A DNA stretch of 5,467 bases from an uncultured Solirubrobacteraceae bacterium (GTDB taxonomy: Bacteria > Actinomycetota > Thermoleophilia > Solirubrobacterales > Solirubrobacteraceae), in contig CADCVT010000249.1 in the NCBI GenBank assembly GCA_902806215.1, positions 1-5,467 on the forward strand, in the 5' to 3' direction. Made by a program: the position numbers and the translations under genes. Below, in pieces: positions 4,526 through 5,467 of the stretch (position 1 is the stretch's first letter; every line of letters starts with the position of its first letter). Below the pieces are notes generated by a model. That model was not told the origin of the DNA. It made no database searches and saw nothing but the letters and a program-made list of their open reading frames with translations.

Positions 4526-5467
4526 GGCTCGCCGGTGCGCTGCGCCTCGCCGATCGCCTCGAGGTGCGTGAGGTAGGCGAGCGTCTCCGACAGCCACCAG
4601 TTCGCCGTCATCGGCGTGACCGGCTCGCCGTAGACCTTCGGCACGACCTCGAACGCGGTGAGCGGCCCGTCGCCGTTGCGCGCGATCGCCGCACGGACCT
4701 TGTCGAGGCGCTCGCCGACCAGCGCGCGGTTGGCGTCGATGTGCGCCTTGACGTCGGTGAACGTCCGGCCGTGGCCCGGGAGGCAGAGCCGCGCGTCGAG
4801 CTGCTCGACCACGTCGAGGGAGCTGAGGAACTCGCCGGCCGGATCGGGCGTGTGGCCGACATCGTAGTAGAGCGAGACGCGCCCGAGGAGATGGTCGCCG
4901 GAGATCAGCACGCGCCGCTCGGCCTGGAACAGGCAGACGTGCGACGGCGCGTGGCCGGGCGTCTCGTGGACGGTCCACGTGCCGAGGTCGGTCTCGACCT
5001 CGACGCCGGGGACGAGCTCGCGGTCGGGCTCGACGAACTTCGCGATCCCGATCCCCTGGCCCTTGCGCTGCTCGGCGTAGCGGCGCAGCGGCTCCTCGGG
5101 GACGCCGCTCTGCAGCGCGACCTCCATGCGGCGCTCCCACGCCGCCTCGGGGTCGTCGACGTAGTCGCGCACATGGCCGAGGTTCGGGTGGACCCAGACC
5201 TCGCAGCCCGTGCGGTCCTTGATCGTGGCCGCCTCGCCGTAGTGGTCGGAGTGGGCGTGCGTGCAGACGACGAGCCGGACGTGCTCGATCTTCAGGCCGA
5301 CCTGGTCGAGCGCGCGCTCGAGGTGGCCGAGCGAGCCGGGCTCGTGCATCCCGGTGTCGACCAGGACGATCCCGTCGCCCGCGGCGACCGCCCACGCGTT
5401 GCAGTGAGGGACGCCGGGCCACGGAAGCGGGAGCCGCAGCCGCCACACGCCAGGGAGCACCTTCTCG
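4495..5467 (-). CDS. Metallo-beta-lactamase fold hydrolase (LACTB2-like), probably 5'-incomplete
   Basis: A binuclear-zinc metallo-beta-lactamase fold hydrolase, probably cytosolic. Counting from the GTG at 5460, the zinc motif is THAHSDH (67-73). Further ligands are H170 (TPGH), D189 (SGDH) and H230 (PGHG), giving a complete active site. LVDTG (33-37) is the usual strand before it. After about residue 235 comes a helical C-terminal region with a small winged-helix character (R251 to L300), as in LACTB2- and glyoxalase II-like relatives. These hydrolyse thioesters, lactones or phosphodiesters; the substrate here is not evident. The frame stays open beyond GTG 5460 to the window edge (codons for E and K), and relatives usually begin a few residues before LPGVWRL, so the true start is probably outside. 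The stop at 4495-4497 lies within the convergent cupin gene, and the last ten codons overlap it. Confidence 0.93.
   Translation of the reverse strand, partial: EKVLPGVWRLRLPLPWPGVPHCNAWAVAAGDGIVLVDTGMHEPGSLGHLERALDQVGLKIEHVRLVVCTHAHSDHYGEAATIKDRTGCEVWVHPNLGHVRDYVDDPEAAWERRMEVALQSGVPEEPLRRYAEQRKGQGIGIAKFVEPDRELVPGVEVETDLGTWTVHETPGHAPSHVCLFQAERRVLISGDHLLGRVSLYYDVGHTPDPAGEFLSSLDVVEQLDARLCLPGHGRTFTDVKAHIDANRALVGERLDKVRAAIARNGDGPLTAFEVVPKVYGEPVTPMTANWWLSETLAYLTHLEAIGEAQRTGEPHRWSLVSPS
4520..4552 (+). terminator. Candidate hairpin at the cupin stop codon
   Basis: CGGTGAGGC (4520-4528) can pair with GCCTCGCCG (4544-4552): nine pairs including one G-U, with a 15-nt loop. The 5' arm contains the cupin TGA. 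No U-tract follows, and the sequence is also coding for the convergent hydrolase, so a chance GC-rich pairing is quite possible. Confidence 0.25.

Noticed and set aside
3110..5446. A 778-codon open frame on the - strand running into metF
   Set aside because: Only the last 307 codons are metF. The upstream part is out of frame with the hydrolase and antisense to the cupin, Arg/Ala/Pro-rich, and a product of high GC. It is not a fusion protein.

Overview
The window is very GC-rich, with strong third-position G/C bias, several GTG starts, almost no intergenic DNA and stop/start overlaps between genes. Together with the gene families present, this points to a chromosomal segment of a high-GC actinobacterium. 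A deep lineage such as Thermoleophilia/Solirubrobacterales is possible, but that is an impression and not something the sequence proves. I see no mobile element, CRISPR array, tRNA, rRNA or phage cassette.

Left part (1-2786, + strand): the 3' part of a DUF6421-type gene, an SDR oxidoreductase, a low-specificity L-threonine aldolase and a 90-residue hypothetical protein. Each consecutive pair overlaps by exactly 4 nt (GTGA, ATGA, GTGA), so this looks like one translationally coupled operon. The SDR has features of the dihydropteridine reductase branch. The DUF6421 protein carries a HDRTH...EELRCD arrangement reminiscent of gluzincin metal sites. The joint substrate is unknown. After a 24-nt gap a fifth + strand gene encodes a roughly 100-residue acidic, probably helical protein of unknown function.

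Right part (2811-5467): four genes alternate in strand and are packed end to end. The small + gene and metF (-) converge and share a CTAG that holds both stop codons. metF and a cupin gene (+) diverge from only 18 bp, where a leaderless-type -10 element for metF lies on the same bases as the cupin Shine-Dalgarno. The cupin and a metallo-beta-lactamase-fold hydrolase gene (-) converge with a 31-bp coding overlap. The hydrolase gene probably runs off the right edge.

The best candidate for something undescribed is the coupled DUF6421/SDR/threonine aldolase/small-protein operon. The remainder is ordinary housekeeping (methylenetetrahydrofolate reductase) plus generic cupin and hydrolase genes in an unusually compressed layout.
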